NCBI GenBank assembly: GCA_050084515.1
Contig: CM114271.1
Location: forward strand, 55,986,001 to 56,050,000
DNA length: 64,000 nucleotides
Source: Blasia pusilla
Lineage: Eukaryota > Marchantiophyta > Marchantiopsida > Blasiales
Direction of reading: 5' to 3'
The notes under the pieces were generated by a model. That model had not been told where the DNA came from. It searched no databases and was given only the letters and a program-made list of their open reading frames with translations. Position numbers and translations under genes: made by a program. Positions 1 through 10,596 of this stretch are shown piece by piece. Positions within the stretch are counted from its first letter, which is position 1. The number at the start of each line of letters is the position of its first letter.

Positions 1-227
1 AAGCCTCTCATTAGGAGAGTGGGTTTGGTTTGACATGAGAGAGAGTGCACACCTTTGAGAGCTATGGTGTGAGATGGTGGAGAGAGAGATTGGATCTTAC
101 TTTAATTGGAGATATTTTGGTTCTTCTTGTCTCGTTGTTTGGATGCCATGAGTTAGCATGGGATCATGCGTGTTTGTGTGTGTGTTCGGTGACAGCGATG
201 TATGTTGTGTAGCGATGTGTATGCGTA
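1..227. other. Unassigned sequence at window edge
   Basis: No gene or family repeat is recognisable here. The text is G/T- and GA-rich with a short GT run near 173-184. The recognisable accessory-gene leader begins abruptly at about 228, so this is either flanking DNA or another element that truncates it. Confidence 0.4.
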
Positions 228-438
228 CGACACCTTGATGGGTAGCTCGAATCGTCTCACGATCGTTCAGTCGAACCGTCTCGCTCTCGTTCGGTCAAAC
301 CGTCTCGCTCTCGTTCCCTCGTATCGACTCGCGATGACTCGCCGTGTGAAACGCCCCTTGGTATCGATCAGCTGCTGCGCGGGAGAGAGGGGAATGGAGA
401 TTGCCAAATGAGAAACCGAAAATGAGCAATTTCTGCCC
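228..438 (-). pseudogene. Accessory-gene 5' leader, truncated (copy 0)
   Basis: The reverse complement matches the leaders downstream of the TATA boxes at 10589 and 34502, including the repeated TCG-rich segment with CGTCTCGCTCTCGTT motifs. Only the untranslated leader survives. The coding start lies beyond the truncation point, so this is a dead 5' end facing left, divergent from the transposase fragment at 1413. Confidence 0.6.
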
Positions 439-446
439 TATTTATA
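439..446 (-). promoter_or_regulatory. TATA box of accessory gene, copy 0
   Basis: TATAAATA on the minus strand, in the same context (after AGAAAAG, before GGGCAGAAAT) as in five other copies. It marks the accessory-gene side of the divergent promoter. Confidence 0.65.
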
Positions 447-535
447 CTTTTCTAGCCATTGGGCTGACCGTTGGGTCCCGTCGTCCTTTCGACGGCGACG
501 TGCCGGAGGTTACGGAAGTCCGGACGTGAAAAATG

Positions 536-1110
536 GCAACCCGTCAAAGTCCGACAGGTTGCGCGCCTCCGCCGTCCTGGGTACGTTGCCATGTGCGCGA
601 GCAACCCGTTGGAGATCGACGGGTTGAGCGCCTCCGTCGTCTTCGGACAAGAACGCGAGGTACTCGCGCAACCCGTCGGAGACCGACATGTTGCGCGCCT
701 CCGCCGTGTTCGGACAAGAATGGGACGTACCCGCGCAATCCGTCGGAGACCGTTGGGTTGCACGCTTCCCTCGTCAAGGGTTAACAACGCGAGCTTCCCG
801 CGCAACTCGTCGGAGTCCGACAGGTTGCACACTTCCTTCATGTAAGCACCACAAGGCGAGGCCCTTGTGCAACCCGTTGGAGGGCGACGGGTTGCACGCC
901 TCGCCATCTTTGGGCAAATAGGTGCGGCACCCGCGGAACTCGTCGGGAACAGACGGTTTGCACGCCTCTGGCATCTTTGGGCAAGAAGGAGCAGTATCCG
1001 AGCAACTCGTCGGAGAGCGACAGGTTGCCAGCTTTGACCATGTTTGCGTTTGAAGGTAAGGCAGAAGTGTGCAACCCGTCCGAAGCTGACGGGTTGGAGG
1101 CTTTGGTTAG
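536..1110. repeat. 67-bp-period palindrome array, divergent promoter
   Basis: Nine palindrome cores begin at 536, 601, 668, 735, 802, 869, 935, 1002 and 1071, giving a spacing of 65-69 bp and mostly 67. Each core has the arm GCAACCCGTCGGA followed by its approximate reverse complement. The intervening sequence is also repeated in degenerate form (CGCCTCCGCCGTCTTCGG...). The array lies between the TATA boxes of the accessory leader (left) and a transposase fragment (right). Confidence 0.85.
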
Positions 1111-1324
1111 CTTGGGTTAATTATTGAGTTACCAGGACTTTGACAGGTTCCAAAAAAATGAAGTGTGCTTCGCAACCCACGTCTCTGCTTCCCAGATCCG
1201 GTAACACATTGCAACAAAATTGAATCTGTTGCAACAGAATTGGATCCATTATATTAGACAATATCACCTACCGAATTCATCTTGTCTATAAAAATCTGTC
1301 AGGAGTATTTGTTTTCCTATTCAC

Positions 1325-1390
1325 TATAAATTAAAAATTCTCATTCTCATTCTCATTCTCATTCTGATTCTCTTTCTCATTCTCACCCTC
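1325..1390 (+). promoter_or_regulatory. Transposase promoter: TATA and CATTCT repeats
   Basis: TATAAATT at 1325-1332 is followed by a (CATTCT)n-type microsatellite and the transposase ATG at 1413. The same arrangement occurs upstream of the other transposase copies. The upstream stretch 1111-1324 holds only degenerate promoter sequence shared with those copies. Confidence 0.65.
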
Positions 1391-1412
1391 CTCCCGTACG
1401 AAATTTATGGGA

Positions 1413-2405
1413 ATGGATAATTATGTTAAGCTCACTTGTGGCAGTCATCTAGCGGCCCTTCTTCAATGAGAAATCATTCGACCGCAAGCTCGTGAGTCTT
1501 TCATAGCAGTGGATGAAAATTTTCTCTCTGTTCGATTTCTTCTCCAAATTGGAACCATCTTTGTATCCAAAGATGTTAGGGTGGACGGTACAGAAGACAT
1601 AGTAGGTGAGAAGGTCCATCCAGTGACCTCAGACCATAAAGTATGGAATCTCCTACCTCTAGCAAATGGTCAATAGAGAGTTTACGGCCTACCCCTGAAT
1701 TCGTCTGTTTCCCAAGTAGACGGTCTAGATTTCCTAGTGCTCCGAGCTCTACGTTTGCAACTCCAAGCTCTGCAGCTCCGGCTTCGACTCCAACTTCACA
1801 CGCTCGTATCAATGTTCTTCCCGAAGAGATTCCGGATGTTATCAACCTCAGTGGATCTGTCGGACACCAAAAGGCCCTCTGTCCGCCTACTCATTCATCT
1901 TGCGAGTATCAGGCAATAGTTTGCTTTCGTCTCTGGCCTTGAAAATGTTCAAGCACATTCTTGTCAACGAGCTGCCGCCCACGTACGATGGTAATTGCAT
2001 TTTTGAGTTGCCTCCACTTGCTGCTCCTGCTCAAAAGAAAGATGGAGGACGCCTGAAGGGTATGGACAGAAAGTCTGATTGTCATCGATGGTGCAAGCTT
2101 CAACGGACTAGTGCTTCAATTCCAGATGGTCCTTGGATTGTTTCCCGCTGCCAATGCGTCGGAGCCTTGGAGTGTAGAAGTCCAGCATACTCGTATCTAG
2201 AGTGCAAAGGGCGAGTCAATATGTCGCAATTCCCCCCCAAGAATGCAGAAACTCCATACGAGGTCGGTGCCACCATACCGCCGGGAGGCCATCGATGTCC
2301 TCATTGTCAGGCATCGCCCTTCTACGTTGGAGCGTCTCTTGTATACATATTTTTCATTGTCCACGACTTGGGCTCCACGTCAGAGTACACAAGCTGACAG
2401 TTCAT
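1413..2405 (+). pseudogene. MULE-like transposase, N-terminal fragment (copy 1)
   Basis: Encodes the N-terminal third of the transposase described in full at 47190: the leader region, then the Cys/His-rich GCM-like segment. Reading is broken by an early TGA (after the codons for ALLQ) and a TAG where other copies have a tyrosine codon in QYRVYG. At about 2405 the sequence switches into an inverted copy of the same gene, so the catalytic core and SWIM finger are absent. Not functional. Confidence 0.75.
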
Positions 2406-2768
2406 GCAGAGCTTGGAGTTGTAAACGTAGAGCTCGGAGCACTAGGAAATTCTAGACCGTCTACTTGGGAAACAGATTTAATTCAAAAGGCCGTAAACTC
2501 AGATTGACCATTTGCTACTGTGTAGGAGATTCCATACTTTATGCCTGAGGTCATGGGGCTGGACCATCTCACCTATTATGTCTTCCGCATACCTTCCACC
2601 CTAACATCTTTGGATACAAAGATGGTTCCACTTGAAGAAGAAATCGAACAGATAGAAAATTTTCATCCATCCGCTACGAAAGACTCACGAGCTTGGGGTC
2701 GAATGATTTCTGATTGAGGAAGGGCCGCGGATGACCGCCACAAGTGAGCTTTTAACATAATTATCCAT
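2406..2768 (-). pseudogene. MULE-like transposase, 5' fragment in inverted orientation
   Basis: The first 120 or so codons of the transposase read leftward from an ATG at 2768. With 1413-2405 this forms a tail-to-tail inverted repeat whose outer ends are both gene starts. It has indels and in-frame stops. It belongs with the promoter and palindrome array to its right and is divergent from accessory copy B. Confidence 0.7.
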
Positions 2769-2789
2769 TAAGAAGATTCCTACGGAGGA

Positions 2790-2835
2790 GACTGAGAATG
2801 AGAATGAGAATGAGAATGAGAATATTTAATTTATA
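2790..2835 (-). promoter_or_regulatory. Transposase promoter (minus): TATA and GAGAAT repeats
   Basis: TATAAATT on the minus strand (828-835 within the 2 kb block, i.e. 2828-2835), followed in the transcription direction by the (CATTCT)n leader microsatellite, seen on the plus strand as GAGAAT repeats. Confidence 0.6.
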
Positions 2836-3039
2836 GTGAATAGGAAACATATACTCCTGATGATTTTTTCTTGACAAGATGAATTCGGTGGGGACATTGT
2901 CGAAAACAATGGATCCAATTCAGAACACATTCATCTCTGTTGCAATATGTTACCGGATTTGGGAAGCAGAGGGTTGCGATCACTTGGAACCCGTCGGAGT
3001 CCTGGTAACTCAGAAATTACCCGAAGCTTACCGAAGCCT

Positions 3040-3770
3040 GCAACCCGTCGGCATCGGACGGGTTGCACGCTTCTGCTAAACATTGTCGAAGCGAGCAACC
3101 CGTCGTTCTCCGACGACTTGCTGGGATACCGCTCCTTCTTGCTCGAAGATGTCGGAGGCGTGCAAACCGTCTGTTCTCGACGAGTTCCGCGGGTGCCTCG
3201 CCTTTTAGCCCAAAGACGGCGAGGCGTGCAACACGTCGCCGTCCAACGGGTTGCGTAAGGGCCTCGCCTTGTGGTGCAGCCAGCTAGACTCCGACGACTT
3301 GCACGGGAAGCCATCATTCCTAACCCTTGATGAGGGAAGCGTGCAACCCAACAGTCTCCGACGGATTGCCCAAAATACGTCCCAAACACGGCGGAGGCGC
3401 GCAACATGTCGGTCTCCGACGGCTTGCCCGGGTACCTCGCGTTGTTTTCCGAAGATGATGGAGGTGCTCAACCCATCGGTCTCCGACGGGTTGCTCGCGC
3501 ACGTGGCGACGTTTGCAGGATGGCGGAGGCACGCAACATGTCGGTCTCCGACGGGTTGCGCGGGTACCTCGCGTTCTTTTCCGAAGAAGACGGAGGCGCT
3601 CAACCCGTCGGGCTCCGACGGGTTGCTCGCGCACGTGGCGACGTACCCAGGATGGCGGAGCCGCGCAACCTGTTGGACTCCGACGGGTTGCGATTTTTCA
3701 CGTCTGGACTTCCGTAACATTCGGCACGTCGCCGTCGAAAGGACGACGGGACCCAACGGTCAGCCCAACG
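3040..3770. repeat. Palindrome array between transposase fragment and accessory copy B
   Basis: Tandem units of about 65-67 bp, each with one GCAACCCGTCGGA-type palindrome; some units are shortened. The array fills the divergent promoter up to the TATA box at 3781. Confidence 0.85.
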
Positions 3771-3780
3771 GCTAGAAAAG

Positions 3781-3788
3781 TATAAATA
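3781..3788 (+). promoter_or_regulatory. TATA box of accessory copy B
   Basis: TATAAATA followed by GGGCAGAA, identical in position and context to the accessory-gene promoters at 10589 and 34502. The ATG at 4061 is about 280 bp downstream. Confidence 0.65.
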
Positions 3789-5261
3789 GGGCAGAAGTCG
3801 CTCATTTCCGGTTTCTCATTTTGCGATCTTCATTCCTCACTCCTCACTCTCTGCAAATTGATCGATCTGAAGGGCATTTCACGCAGCGGCGACACATCGC
3901 GAGTCGATAGGGACGGAACAGAGCGAGATGGTTCGACCGAGCGATATCGGGGCGATTCGAGCTAACCACCAAGGCGAGACGAGCTCCCATCTCGACATCA
4001 GCAAAAGGCGATCGATCAAGGGATTAAATCGTGGACATAGGCGGAGGCATTTCCGCAAAAATGACGAGGAAAAAACACAAGCCAACAAGTCCGGAGCTTC
4101 ACTCCCAAGTCCATTAGGACTCTGCGTCGACTTCTCCTGCGCCTCGTTTGGCGAATGAAATTAGGCGGCAGGAAATCGAGGAGCGGAAAGGGAAGCGGAG
4201 ATGCACAACCAAGTGCTTCGGCGAGGCGTGTTCAAGCGGCGCTAGATAAAGCGTAACGAAGAGGCCGAGACGCCGCAGGCCTTGAAGAAAAGGATCGCCA
4301 ATTTAAAAGAGAGAAAAGAAGCGTCTGGACGCGTCGGTGAGGAGGGCGGAATTGGCTAAAGCGAGGCGGGAAAAAGCGATAGCCATTGACGATAGCCCAA
4401 CCCATCCAACCGCAAGTGTTGAGATGCGGGAAATGTCCCCCACAAAGTCCGGGGACACAATCAACATAGTGGAAACAACACCAGTTCAACTCGATGACGA
4501 CGAGGTCATGAGGACCGCCAGCATGGAGAAGGTGGACATGGCGGAAGAAGCCGGAGAGCGGTCATTCTCGACTCCAAGCCCGGCGGAGGACATCGACCTC
4601 TATCGGATCGACGAGTTCCCAGTCGATTTGCTAGCCCCTGTCTCAAACAAGTTAGCTGGTCAAGAAACCGACTCCATTTTCGAGCGGGTAAGAGAGGTTC
4701 TGGGTTTTTTTAATTATGTGAATTGCAATTCATTGGGATTTCAGTGTAGCTTATTCCTCTTGTCCCGGTTCTGACAGGTGGTAAAGCAGATGGCACTCAT
4801 GGAGGGCCACAACGCCCCGAGGATTCCACTCTGCCGATTAAGGACAATGGAAAACGTCCGCGAAATACAGTCCGACGAGGACATCGCAAAGCTAAAACAA
4901 TCGGCAGCGACAGCATCCTACGTGGACAGTTTTCCTCCCTTCTATGTTCAACCTTACGACGAGCATGGAACCCAAGCTCTGGTTACCGAGGAGGACTTGG
5001 AAAATCTCGACACATTCTGGAGGATGCGAGACCAGGACTTCAGAAGGCAAGTTGAGGGCACGGAATTCAGTGGATGAGGAATGCATTTCTTCATCTGGGA
5101 TGGAAATCACAGGTTCATGGCGTGGACCAAGTTTGCGGAGGAGCGCCCCAACTCATTGGAGGCACATTTCTGCGTGAAGGCAGTGGTCCTTCATCCATAC
5201 CCTCATCACATGGCGACGGTGGAGATGGCAATGCATGCCATGAACACGTAAGTATCTTTAA

Positions 5262-5640
5262 CACTTTCGCAACTCGTCGGACTCCGACTAGTTGCTCGAT
5301 TGATGAATGGGTTAGGTTTGTTTAGGCAGAAAGAAACTCGTCGGACTCCGACGGGTTGCTAGACTGCACGGTTTTCCGAATGTCTTTTTAAGATTGACAC
5401 TCGTCGGACTCCGACGACTTGTTTGATGGAACATAGATTTAACTAGTTTTTGGCCCAATGCAAACCGTCGGAGTCCGACGGGTTGCTCGACAGGCCGCCT
5501 TGTGAGGTTGTTTTTTTAAGAATGCAACTCATCGCACTCCGACGAGTTGCTCGAGTGACTGCAGGTTTAGAAGGTTTTTGCCCCAAAGCAACCCGTCGGA
5601 GTCCGACGGGTTGCTTGCCTCGAAACTATTTTTGGCCGAA
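5262..5640. repeat. Intron-2 palindromes, copy B
   Basis: Six or so isolated palindromes about 60-65 bp apart. Paired changes keep arm complementarity: GCAACTCGTCGGA arms meet TCCGACGAGTTGC, and AAACCGTCGGAG arms meet CTCCGACGG. All lie inside the intron. Confidence 0.8.
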
Positions 5641-5967
5641 ATCAACCCGAACGAGGTACTTGAGTGGAATCTGCCGCTCACTTATGACCAGATTGCACTT
5701 TTGTTCTCCTTTGCAGACGCCTATCTGAGTGACAGGGGCTGCTTCTTGGTGTTGACTGGAGGGAGCGAGGACGAGCTCTTCAACCTCCAGTGCGTCAAGA
5801 GGTCGCTAAAGTGGAGGACGGCACAATCATAGATCATAAAAAACGAGTACCCACTCTGATCCGCAACGAGTCAGATTCGGGTAAGGCTATATTCATGTAC
5901 AATAATTTCAATTATTGAATGAATGATGTGTAGAATGAGAGTCAGTCTGGGTTTTTTTTGTCCGTGA

Positions 5968-6345
5968 GCAACCCGTCGGAAGGTGACGGGTTGATGGCTT
6001 AGAGCAGCCCATGCTCGGCTGAGAGCAACCCGTCGGTTTTCGACGGGTTGCATCTTTCCCACATACAGAGGGAAAACCGCGGTGTACCTGCAACCCGTCA
6101 GAATCCGACGGGTTGCAGTTGATTTTGGTTTTTGGATGCAACCCGTCTAATAGCGATGGGTTGCTATCAGAGGGGTTGCCCTCAGGCGAGCATGGGCTGG
6201 TCTAGGCCAGCAACCCGTTGCCTTCCGACGGGTTGCATCCGAAAACCAAAATCAACTTGGAAAACCCAAAAGAAACTGCAACCCGTCGGGTTCCGACGGG
6301 TGGGTCCGGGACAAAACAACCCGTCGGACTCCGACAGGTTGATCC
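5968..6345. repeat. Intron-3 palindromes, copy B
   Basis: Palindromes of the GCAACCCGTCGG family, with centres such as AAGG and TTTT differing from those of intron 2, inside the intron between the two methyltransferase-like exons. Confidence 0.8.
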
Positions 6346-6919
6346 AAAGTCAGTTATTGAAAATCTTCTCAAGGCGACTTCTTTAGTTTTTGACATTGTT
6401 TCGTGCTGATTTACAAATGGACCACTCCTACGTTTACAACTTCGTTCGGCCCGAGCACAATTTCCAGGTGTTCAAGATCCAGGATCCTGTGGATCCATGC
6501 TCAGGTGGGTACAGCTTAGATAGTTTGTACAATTCCCCCGGGAATTTACATGCAAGACAAGACCGCTCGGGAGGAAGGAAAAGTCGCCACCGATGCAAAC
6601 GCTCATCGAGCTCTGCTCAAGGCCGGGTGACTTGGTGTTCAACTTAGTGGGCCTTTTAGGGGCGAGTATCAGAGGCGCCTGGCAGAGTGCCAGGAACATT
6701 CTCTGTCTTGAGGGAAGGCAGGAAGTGTTTGACCTTTGCAAGGAGGCAAAGGAAGAATACGAAAGGCTCGTTGGGGCGTACAACTCTCCACCGAAGCCGA
6801 GAGCTCCGGTTCCAGAGCCACCCTTGGTAGTGACTCCATCGTCACTTCCAACGATTCCCAAAATCGAGAGGGCAAGGCCGAAAGTGATTTTGCAAGAGCT
6901 CTCGGACGATGACGAGTGA

Positions 6920-7379
6920 GTTCAAAGAACTCAACGACCCAACTTGACTGCAGCGTTTGGAGTAGGGAGTTTTTTGATAATTTGGCAAAAGATTTCATAG
7001 ATCAAATGTAGAGTTCCGACCTTTTTTCGGATGATATAAAGCAAAAGATTTTTTCGATCGATGGTGGTGCTTGTAAATGTTTGGTGATCATTTTGTCTTT
7101 TCGAATGTGATCGTCTATGTACTCCATGGTCTTCTACTTTGCAACCCGTCGGATTTCTCCTGCTTGCAATTTTCACTTTATGACCACTGCAACCCGTCGG
7201 ATTTCTCCTCGCAACTTTTCGCTTTTTGACCACTAGTCCCTTTTTACCACCTCCAAGCAACCTGTCTGATTCCGATAGGTTGCCTGATCGGACCCTTTTG
7301 GATCAGGCAGTCTGGCGGGCTTCTTCCCTTGGCACCTTCCCCTCAACTCGTAAAGGCAGGCGTAGGCTTCTTTTCTTCT
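6920..7379. other. 3' flank of accessory copy B
   Basis: Non-coding as far as I can see. It is shared with the 3' flanks of copies A and I and holds single palindromes near 7142, 7189 and 7257 (GCAACC...GGTTGCC). Confidence 0.5.
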
Positions 7380-7703
7380 CTCAAACGAGTTGGATTCCTT
7401 CTACCTGTGCGGTTGCCATAGTGGTATTACCGGGGCGGGGCGGATATTGATATCTTTGGATGGGTGTCACATTGCGAGCGTACAAGGTATCTTTGCCGAG
7501 GAAGGCGGTGGGACTCGAGACAGGTTACATGGGACCGTTATGGTGTACCTAGGGGGGGGCTAAGGCTCTCGAATTCGCCAACATTTTCGATCCCCGTCTA
7601 CAACCGGCCAGAGGAGCCACTTCAATCCCATGACATTCCTTTAGTACTGTCACCGAGGAGAGTTAGGAGTAAATTTGTAGATGACGAGGTCAAGAAATCA
7701 TAG
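7380..7703 (+). pseudogene. Third conserved reading frame, first exon (copy B)
   Basis: Encodes a segment with codons for RGRRWDS, VTWDRYGVPRGG, SNSPTFSIPVYNRPEEPL and RRVRSKFVDDE, ending at TAG. The same frame and stop position recur at 15883-16205 and on the minus strand at 39168-39479, so it is probably a real exon of the transposon. It may be a third gene or an alternative 3' exon of the accessory gene. A frameshift disrupts the Cys-rich start in this copy. I recognise no family. Confidence 0.45.
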
Positions 7704-7815
7704 ACTAGGTTCAATGTACATTTCGAGGTTCCTTCGGAGGTAATAAAGGGCGAGATTTTTGAACCCATAATGGTGTTTGTAAAAGTTTTCTGGAATATGT
7801 TTTTGGACTTGTGGA

Positions 7816-8452
7816 GGTGGTGCAAGAGAAAGGCCCAACAAACAGTTGTCCAAGAACAAGTCAAGAAGATTGTACAAGGTGATAATGCAGCCAAGTCACT
7901 CCATTGACCTCAAGCCTAGAGGAGACAAGGGAGATGGTGTAGGCACTAGGAGTCTCAGGGTATCCAATGAAGGAGATAGAGTGCTTGATTCTGTTGTAGA
8001 GGAGGGTTTGAACCAAGGGGTGGATCTGATTGTTAGGGCCAAGAAATGAAGAATAAGGGGCTAAGAAGAGGTCAATGGAGGCTGAGCTCAAATGCTTGGA
8101 CTCTTGTGGGCTAGAAGATTCCTCATGGAAGCCTAGAGGACCTCATTTGAAGGCCATAAAGCTTGAGAATCCAAGGGAGAGATCTATGGAGTTGAGAGGA
8201 TCCAAGGAGTGATTTCTGGAAGATTTGTCTAGGTGGAGCTAAGTGGAGGTGTGAACTGAGGGCGGGGCTCAAACCAGATTGAGAAGAAGCAAGCATGGGA
8301 AGAATATAGAGGTAGATCTCACCTTCAAGCATGTCCAAGAGGCAGTCGAGCCTATGCCATCAATGTTGCTCAAGAGGCTTTAGTTAGGCAGGTTGAAGTA
8401 GATGAGGTAGAAATTTCAGGCAGTAGATGCCTTGGAGTAGATGCTTAGGGTT
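7816..8452. other. Copy-specific segment replacing family 3' flank
   Basis: After GGACTTGTGG the sequence departs from the corresponding parts of copies A (16310) and M1 (29050) and rejoins them at GGCATCCGGGTGGTCC. The segment is purine-rich with no recognised domain; short open frames exist but nothing supports coding. Confidence 0.4.
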
Positions 8453-8679
8453 GGCATCCGGGTGGTCCTCCAACAAAAATACCAAGGGCACTGCTTTTTG
8501 TTGACCGAGATGAGGAGATGGAAAAAAGTTTGTAGTGGTCTTATGATGTCTATTTTTTTTTCGCCCCTAGGAAAAAGGAGGTTTTTTTAGGGCCAAATGT
8601 GGACCACTACCTACTCTCTTCTAAAGTTTTCATGGATTTGAAAGCAAACAAAAATTTCAAATATGTCATAAAGTTTTGA
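8453..8679 (+). pseudogene. Third conserved reading frame, last exon remnant (copy B)
   Basis: The 3' part of the exon described at 28244-28603, ending in codons for NLKANKNFKYV and a TGA just before the TIR. It is frameshifted around 8515-8570 and its 5' half is replaced. Confidence 0.4.
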
Positions 8680-8706
8680 AGAGAGGAGGCGGATTTGACC
8701 CTTTTT

Positions 8707-8777
8707 CTTGAAGAGAGACTCTCCTCTCTTCCTCTCTTCCTCTCCTCTCTTACTCTCTCCTGCCAGAATACCAGCCC
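8707..8777 (+). repeat. Accessory-side TIR of copy B
   Basis: A pyrimidine-rich end (CTCTCTTCCTCTCTTCC...) finishing CCAGAATACCAGCCC. It is the same terminal sequence as at 17225-17293 and the mirror of the left end at 28144. The next base begins a different copy's transposase gene. Confidence 0.7.
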
Positions 8778-9608
8778 TCCACCGACCTCGTATGGAGTTT
8801 CTGCATTCTTGGGGGGGAATTGCGACATATTGACTCGCCCGTTGCGCTCTAGATACGGGCATGTTGGACTTCTACACTCCAAGGCTCCGACGCATTGGCG
8901 GCGGGAGACAATCCAAGGACCATCTGGAATTGAAGCACTAGTCCGTTGAAGCCTGCACCATCGATGACAATCAGACTTTCTGTCCATACCCTTCAGGCGT
9001 CCTCCATCTTTCTTTTGAGCAGGAGCAGCAAGTGGAGGCAACTCAAAAATGCAATTACCATCGTACGTGGGCGGCAGCTCGTTGACAAGAATGTGCTTGA
9101 ACATTTTCAAGGCCAGAGACGAAAGCAAACTATTGCATGATAATCGCAAGAGGAACGAGTAGGCGGACAGAGGGTCCGATTGGTGTCCGACAGATCCACT
9201 GAGGTTGATAATATCTGGAATCTCTTCAGGAAGAACATTGATACGAGCGTGTGAAGTTGGAGTCAAAGCCGGATCTGCAGAGCTTGGAGTTGCAAACGTA
9301 GAGCTCGGAGCACTAGGAAATTCTAGACCGTCTACTTGGAAAACAGACAAATTCAGGGGCAGGCCGTAAACTCTGTATTGACCATTTGCTAGAGGTAGGA
9401 GATTCCATACTTTACGGTCTGAGGTCACTGGCTGGACCGTCTCACCTATTATGTCTTCCGTACCGTCCACCCTAACATCTTTGGATACAAAGATGGTTCC
9501 AATTTGGAGAAGAAATCGAACAGACATAAAATTTTCATCCACTGCTATGAAAGACTCACGAGCTTGGGGTCAAATGATTTTTGATTGAGGAAGGGCCGCC
9601 AGATGACA
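8778..9608 (-). pseudogene. MULE-like transposase, N-terminal part (copy A)
   Basis: Reads leftward through the N-terminal region and the Cys/His GCM-like segment, then is cut at 8778 by the TIR of copy B. The ATG and about ten codons are deleted: the GGCAGTCATCT segment is joined directly to leader sequence at about 9610. No catalytic core remains. It pairs divergently with accessory copy A. Confidence 0.7.
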
Positions 9609-9639
9609 GCCACCCAGAAATTTCGTACAGGAGGAGGGT

Positions 9640-9693
9640 GAGAATGAGAAAGAGAATGAGAATGAGAATGAGAATGAGAATTTTTAATTTATA
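9640..9693 (-). promoter_or_regulatory. Transposase promoter (minus), copy A
   Basis: GAGAAT repeats and TATAAATT (minus strand, 9686-9693), as in the other transposase promoters. Confidence 0.6.
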
Positions 9694-9916
9694 GTGAATA
9701 GGAAAACAGATACTCTCGTGATTTTTCCGACAATATGAATTCGGTAGATGACATTGTCTGACACAATGGATACAATTCTGTTGCAACACATTCAATTCTG
9801 TTGCAATGTGTTACGGATTTGGGAAGCATAGACGTGGGTTGCGAAGCACACTTCATTTTGTTGGAACCCGTCAAAGTCTTGGTAACTCAAAAATTTCCAC
9901 AAGCTAACCAAAGCCT

Positions 9917-10525
9917 GCAACCCGTCGGCTTCGGACGGGTTGCACGCTTCTACCAAACATGGTCAAAACAAACAACCCGTCGGGTTGGACGGGTTGCACG
10001 CTTCTACCAAACATGGTCAAAGCTGGCAACCCGTCACTCTCCGACGAGTTGCTCGGATACCGCTCCTTCTTGCCCGAAGATGCCGGAGGCGTGCAAACCG
10101 TCTGTTCCCGACGAGTTCCGCGGGTGCCGCACCTATTTGCCCAAAGACGGCGAGGCGTGCAACCCGTCGCCTCCAACGGGTTGCGCAAGGGCCTTGCCTT
10201 GTGGTGCTTACATGAAGTGTGCAACTTGTCGGACTCCGACGAGTTGCGCGGGAAGCCCGCGTTCTTAACCCTTGACGAGGGAAGCGTGCAACCCAACGGT
10301 CTTCGACGGATTGCCTAGGTACTTCGTTCCCATCCCAAACACGGCGGAGGCGCGCAACATGTCGGTCTCCGACGGGTTGCGCGGGTACCACGCGTTCTTG
10401 TCCGAAGACGACGGAGGCGCTCAACCCGTCGGTCTCGACGGGTTGCTCGAGCACGTGGCAACGTACCCAGGACGGCGGAGGCGCGCAACCTGTCGGACTC
10501 TAACGGGTTGCCATTTTTCACGTCC
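9917..10525. repeat. Palindrome array, divergent promoter of copy A
   Basis: Tandem units of about 67 bp, each with one palindrome of the GCAACCCGTCGGA family. One unit near 9930-10010 is locally duplicated (CACGCTTCTACCAAACATGG occurs twice). Confidence 0.85.
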
Positions 10526-10588
10526 GAACTTCCGTAACCTCCGGCACGTCGCCGTCGAAAGGACGACGGGACCCAACGGCTAGAAAAG

Positions 10589-10596
10589 TATAAATA
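10589..10596 (+). promoter_or_regulatory. TATA box of accessory copy A
   Basis: TATAAATA followed by GGGCAGAAAT, 291 bp upstream of the ATG at 10880. Confidence 0.7.

Larger units (their letters stand above)
4061..6919 (+). pseudogene. ParB/methyltransferase-like accessory gene, copy B (exon 3 mostly deleted)
   Basis: Exon 1 runs 4061-4687 and has a one-base loss in an A-run after codon 3. Intron 1 is 4688-4777 (GTAAGA...ACAG). Exon 2 is 4778-5247, ParB-like, ending in WDGNH codons and carrying a small deletion just before them. Intron 2 starts with GTAAGT at 5248. Around 5643 the intron is joined directly to the end of exon 3 (codons for WNLPLTYDQIALL), so most of exon 3 is missing. Intron 3 starts at 5881; its acceptor is damaged (ACAA for ACAG before the ATG at 6417). 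Exon 4 encodes the methyltransferase-like C-terminus, ending in LQELSDDDE and TGA, with a frameshift near 6545. The domain assignment is explained at 10880. Confidence 0.75.

Noticed and set aside
452-1074. Overlapping Arg/Pro/Cys-rich open frames on both strands across the palindrome arrays
   Set aside because: They arise because the repeated palindromes lack stop codons in several frames. The peptides are repetitive in all frames and not conserved in any one.
536-1110. CRISPR-like array (palindromic repeat of about 28 bp, spacer of about 38 bp)
   Set aside because: The spacers are themselves repeated and similar, the repeats are degenerate, there are no cas genes, and the array sits in a TATA-containing promoter of an intron-bearing transposon.
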